From contig NZ_OCNE01000007.1 in assembly GCF_900230195.1 (NCBI RefSeq), positions 1 through 64,000 of the forward strand: a stretch of DNA of 64,000 bases, read 5' to 3'. This document shows positions 60,683 to 64,000 of this stretch, piece by piece (positions within the stretch are counted from its first letter, which is position 1; each line of letters begins with the position of its first letter). Origin of the DNA: Streptomyces zhaozhouensis. GTDB taxonomy: Bacteria; Actinomycetota; Actinomycetes; Streptomycetales; Streptomycetaceae. A model generated the notes under the pieces. The model was not told the origin of the DNA and made no database searches. It saw only the letters and a list, made by a program, of their open reading frames with translations. The translations under genes and the position numbers were made by a program.

Positions 60683-62266
60683 ATGGAGCCCCTGGCGAGA
60701 CGCACCCTGCTGCGCTCCGGCCTGCTGGCGGCGGCGACCGCCGTCGCCGGCCCCGCCCTGCTGACCGGATGCGGCTCGGGAGGGGACAGCTCCGCGCCCA
60801 CCGGCGCGGGACCCCGACGCGGCGGCACCCTGCGGGCGGCCTTCACCGGCGCCGGCGCCGGCGAGACGCTCAACCACTTCGTCGGCGGGACGGCCCTCGA
60901 CATGGTCAGGGCCCGCGCGTTGCACGCGACCCTCGGCGACCTCGACCCGTCGGCGCCGGACGGCGTGCGGTACGGGGTGCTGGAGACCATCGAGGTCGAC
61001 GAGGAACTGAGCGCCTACACCCTGCGCCTGCGCCGGGGCCTCACCTTCAGCGACGGCTCGCCGCTGACCGCGCGTGACGTCCTGTGGTCGCTGAGCTCTC
61101 CGGCCGACGACCCGGCGTCGCTGCCGGTCTACAGGAACCCGGCGAGCACCTTCGACTTCGGCGGTGCCCGGGTGGAGGACGACCACACGCTGGTGCTGCC
61201 CACGCGGGCGCCCCTGGCCGACGGCCGCATGGTGCTGTGCCAGGGCAACTACCTCGTGCTCAAGGAGAACAGCGACTTCTCGCCGGGGACCGCGACCTCC
61301 GGCCCGTTCCGACTGGAGGAGTTCGCCCCGGGGGAGGGCTGCCTGCTGACGCGCAACGAGGCGTTCTCCCACCCCGAAGCGGACGAGGCCCCCTATCTGG
61401 ACGGGCTGGAGCTGCGCTCCCTGCCCGACAGCGACGCCCGCGCGGCGGCGCTCACCGGTGGCCAGGTGGATCTCGCGCACGACCTGTCCCCGGTCACGGC
61501 CAGGACCCTGCGCGGCGACGAGCGCTTCACGGTGACCAGCACCGACCCGCCCTACGTCTCCGGTCTCTTCTTCCGGATGAACCTGGCCCACGAGCCGTTC
61601 CGGGACCCCCGGGTGCGCACCGCCTTCAAGCTGGCGGCCGACCGCGAGGCGATGGTGGAGTCCGTCTTTTTCGGCGACGCCACGGTCGGCAACGACCTGC
61701 TGGGGCCCGGCTTCCCCGACTACGCGGACGAGATCGAACAGCGCCCCTTCGACCCCGACCGGGCGAGGCGGCTGCTGCGCGAGGCCGGAGCCGAGGGGAT
61801 GCGGGTGACCCTCACGACCGGCCCGGAGACGCCCGGCATGGTGGAGGTCGCCACGCTCTACGTGGAGAACCTCGTCGCGGTGGGGGTGGAGGCGACGCTG
61901 GAGGAGCTGCCGGCCGGGCAGCTCTTCGCGGACTACCCGGCCTACGCGCGACTCCCGCTGGCGGCCAGCTTCTCCGTGCCCACTCCGGCGCTGCCGCTCT
62001 ACCAGATGTCCTACGGCGCGCGGAACCCGGCGGCGCTGGGCTGGGACCGGCCGGACGTGGACGAGTTGGTGGCCACGGCCCGCGGCACCTCGGGGGAGGA
62101 GTCGGCGCGGGCCGGACTGGCCGCCCAACGCACGCTGTGGGAGGAGGGCAACACCATCGCCCCCGTCTTCAAACCCTTCACCACGGCGCACGTGCCGGGG
62201 GTGGCCGGCGTGGCCGACGACCTCTTCGAGCAGTTCCCCGGTTTCAGCCGGGCCACCCTCTCGTGA
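60683..62266 (+). CDS. ABC transporter substrate-binding lipoprotein, peptide/nickel (SBP_bac_5) type
   Basis: The protein has 527 residues. The N-terminus RRTLLRSGLLAAATAVAG with LLTGC (Cys30) is a lipoprotein signal with a twin-Arg flavour, so the protein is anchored outside the membrane. LRRGLTFSDGSPLTARDVLW, RDPRVRTAFKLAADREAMV and VTLTTGPETPGMVE are typical of the DppA/NikA family. Placed with the metallophore genes it probably binds the metal-loaded product for uptake, as NikA-like CntA does for staphylopine. Three 12-bp repeats precede the start. It overlaps the permease gene by 4 bases. Confidence 0.88.
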   Translation: MEPLARRTLLRSGLLAAATAVAGPALLTGCGSGGDSSAPTGAGPRRGGTLRAAFTGAGAGETLNHFVGGTALDMVRARALHATLGDLDPSAPDGVRYGVLETIEVDEELSAYTLRLRRGLTFSDGSPLTARDVLWSLSSPADDPASLPVYRNPASTFDFGGARVEDDHTLVLPTRAPLADGRMVLCQGNYLVLKENSDFSPGTATSGPFRLEEFAPGEGCLLTRNEAFSHPEADEAPYLDGLELRSLPDSDARAAALTGGQVDLAHDLSPVTARTLRGDERFTVTSTDPPYVSGLFFRMNLAHEPFRDPRVRTAFKLAADREAMVESVFFGDATVGNDLLGPGFPDYADEIEQRPFDPDRARRLLREAGAEGMRVTLTTGPETPGMVEVATLYVENLVAVGVEATLEELPAGQLFADYPAYARLPLAASFSVPTPALPLYQMSYGARNPAALGWDRPDVDELVATARGTSGEESARAGLAAQRTLWEEGNTIAPVFKPFTTAHVPGVAGVADDLFEQFPGFSRATLS

Positions 62267-63216
62267 GCTGGAGCCTCTTCCTGCTGCGGCGACTGGCCGC
62301 CCTGGTCCCCACCCTGGCGGCCCTGTCGGTGCTCGTCTTCGGCGCGACGGAGCTTCTGCCGGGCGACGCGGTCGGCGCCGTCGCGGGCCCGGACGCCACC
62401 GAGGCCGAACGCGCCGCCGTCCGCGAGCGGTTGGGGCTCGACGACGACCCCGTGACGCGCTACCTCCGGTGGGCGGGGGGCGCGGTGCGGGGGGATCTGG
62501 GCACGGCCTACACCGGCGGGCGGGCGGTGCACGAGCTGATCGCCTCCCGCCTGCCCCACAGCCTGCTGCTGGCCGGCCTGGCGCTGGCGGTGACGGTCCC
62601 CCTCTCGATCGCCCTGGGCCTGTGGGCCGGCAGCCGGGCCGGACGGCGCGCGGACCGGGCCGTCTCGACCGGGGTCCTGCTGGTCGCGGGGCTGCCGGAG
62701 TTCGTCACGGCCACGGCCCTGTGGTGGCTGCTCGCCGGCGAGCTGGGCCTGCTGCCCCGGGTCTCCCTGGTCCCCCTCGGCGGCAGCCCGCTGGACACGC
62801 CGGAGATCCTGGTCCTGCCCGCGCTGACGCTGGCCGCCACCGGCGTCGCCGTGGGCACCCGGTTGGTCCGCTCCGCGAGCGCCGAGGCCGTCGCCTCGCC
62901 CTGGATCGAGGCCGCCCGGCTGCGCGGGGTCGGCGGGGCACGCCTGGCGGTACGTCATGTGCTGCCCGGCGCCCTGGCGCCCGCCACCCAGGCGTTCGGA
63001 CTGATCACCGGCGCGCTGGTGGGCGGCGCGATCGTGGTGGAGACCGTCTACGGCTACCCCGGCATCGGACTCGAGCTGCAACAGGCCGTGGCGCACCGGG
63101 ACATCCCGCTGGTCCAGGGCATCGCGCTCGTCCTGTGCGCCGCCACCCTGGCCACGGTGCTCCTGGCCGACCTCGCGGCCAGGGCGCTCGACCCGCGGCG
63201 CGGGAGCCTCCGGTGA
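62263..63216 (+). CDS. ABC transporter permease, DppB/NikB type
   Basis: The protein has 317 residues with six hydrophobic helices. LLRRLAALVPTLAALSVLVF is the family N-terminus. EAARLRGVGGARLAVRHVLP is the EAA loop that contacts the ATPase. VETVYGYPGIGLELQQAV is the DppB signature. It starts at GTG overlapping the binding-protein stop and overlaps the second permease by 4 bases. Confidence 0.93.
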   Translation: MSWSLFLLRRLAALVPTLAALSVLVFGATELLPGDAVGAVAGPDATEAERAAVRERLGLDDDPVTRYLRWAGGAVRGDLGTAYTGGRAVHELIASRLPHSLLLAGLALAVTVPLSIALGLWAGSRAGRRADRAVSTGVLLVAGLPEFVTATALWWLLAGELGLLPRVSLVPLGGSPLDTPEILVLPALTLAATGVAVGTRLVRSASAEAVASPWIEAARLRGVGGARLAVRHVLPGALAPATQAFGLITGALVGGAIVVETVYGYPGIGLELQQAVAHRDIPLVQGIALVLCAATLATVLLADLAARALDPRRGSLR

Positions 63217-64000
63217 GGCCCGCCTCCCCGGGAACGGGTGCGCGCGAGGCGCTCGGTCCGCTCGCCTGGTGCTGCGCGGGCGTCTGCCTGCTGGTCCTCG
63301 CGGTCGCGGTGCTCGGGCCGCCGCTCGCCCCCGGTTCCCCCACCGAGCAGGTCGGGCCTCCGTTCGCGGGGCCGGGGGCCGGCCTGCCCCTGGGCACCGA
63401 CTTCCTGGGGCGCGATCTCGCGGCCCGGCTGCTGCACGGCGGCTGGGTGGTGCTGGCGCTGGCCGTCGGCGCCACGGCGCTGGCCACACTGCTGGGGGCG
63501 GGGGGCGGGATCTGGCTGGGACTCGCGGCCGGGCGCGGCGGGGAGATCGTGATGCGCGCGGTGGACCTGCTGGCGGTGTTTCCCCCGCTGCTGCTCATGC
63601 TGCTGCTTGCCACCGGGGCGCCGGCCGGCGACCTGGCCGTCCTGGTGGCGGTGGGGCTCGCCGCCACGCCGTTCTCCCTGCGGGTGACCAGGGCGGCCAC
63701 CCGCCGGGTGGCCGCCACGGGCTACGTGCTGACCGCGCGGGCCCGGGGCGACGGCTGGACGGCCGTCGTCCGCTACGACGTGCTGCCCAACATCGCCGGC
63801 ACGGTGCTGGCCGACGCGGGGATCCGGTTCGTCGCCGCCGTCCATCTGACCGCCACGGCCGGGTTCCTCGGCCTGGGACGGGGGGCGCCGGACGCGAACT
63901 GGGGGCGCATGATCCGCGAGAACCTCCCGGGTGCCGCGCTCAACCCCCTGCCCGTCCTGCTGCCCGCCGCGCTGCTGGCGGCGTTCGCGGTCGCGGTGAA
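63213..64000 (+). CDS. ABC transporter permease, DppC/NikC type; 3' end outside window
   Basis: The frame starts at GTG 63213 inside the previous stop and is open to the end of the window (262 codons). LGTDFLGRDLAARLLHG is the hallmark of DppC/OppC permeases. YVLTARARGDGWTAVVRYDVLPN is the EAA loop, and TATAGFLGLGRGAPDANWG the C-terminal signature. The ATPase genes are expected just downstream. Confidence 0.9.
   Translation, partial: MRPASPGTGAREALGPLAWCCAGVCLLVLAVAVLGPPLAPGSPTEQVGPPFAGPGAGLPLGTDFLGRDLAARLLHGGWVVLALAVGATALATLLGAGGGIWLGLAAGRGGEIVMRAVDLLAVFPPLLLMLLLATGAPAGDLAVLVAVGLAATPFSLRVTRAATRRVAATGYVLTARARGDGWTAVVRYDVLPNIAGTVLADAGIRFVAAVHLTATAGFLGLGRGAPDANWGRMIRENLPGAALNPLPVLLPAALLAAFAVAV

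Overview
The window is very GC-rich, with third positions almost always G or C. It shows GTG and TTG starts, leaderless promoters, a SARP regulator, type I PKS and NRPS genes, a DUF5997 gene and a Zur-type operator set. All of this points to a Streptomyces-like actinomycete. No rRNA, tRNA, CRISPR array or insertion sequence was seen. About 44 protein-coding genes are supported, plus three broken genes.

Left part, 1-34.8 kb. Bases 1-8618 are the end of a type I polyketide cluster: a last PKS module that releases its chain through a reductase domain, an acyl-CoA-dehydrogenase-like flavoenzyme, and an AfsR-type SARP activator. Four 11-bp-phased repeats lie in front of the flavoenzyme. Next come housekeeping genes (nucleotidyltransferase, KimA-like transporter, MFS exporter, HXXEE membrane protein). 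Bases 15.2-21.2 kb hold a four-carbon acid-sugar catabolic locus: a DeoR regulator, a GntP permease and a SAF-domain oxidoreductase, divergent from an OtnK-type kinase and an OtnC-type decarboxylase. Bases 21.3-27.4 kb hold a fused MFS/spermidine-synthase protein, a PGRP-type amidase, a GNAT enzyme, the DUF5997/LysR-like pair and a kinase-fold protein. Bases 27.6-33.1 kb are an arsenic locus (ArsC, two ArsR, Acr3, ArsN-like acetyltransferase, two flavoproteins). A SigJ-like sigma factor follows, next to an internally deleted FAD oxidoreductase.

Middle, 35.0-38.9 kb. A tightly overlapping three-gene operon encodes a Ser/Thr protein kinase, a small protein resembling EACC1 (effector-associated constant component) and a caspase-fold peptidase with a helical, TPR-like tail. 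This looks like a conflict or programmed-death system. Broken genes lie on both sides: the deleted oxidoreductase on the left, and WYL-regulator and glyoxalase-family remnants on the right.

Right part, 39.2-64 kb. This is a metallophore cluster organised like coelibactin, the Zur-controlled zincophore locus of Streptomyces coelicolor. Salicylate is activated by a stand-alone ligase and passed to an NRPS pair with domains ArCP-Cy-A-PCP-Cy-(degenerate A)-PCP and Cy-A(MT-like)-PCP-TE. Accessory genes encode a thiazolinyl imide reductase fused to a methyltransferase, a stand-alone paralogue of that methyltransferase, another methyltransferase, a P450 with its ferredoxin, a saccharopine-dehydrogenase-like protein, a type II thioesterase and a NikA/peptide-type ABC importer that runs off the window. 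Three 15-bp Zur-like boxes lie at the three promoter regions of the cluster. No salicylate synthase and no ABC ATPase is inside the window.
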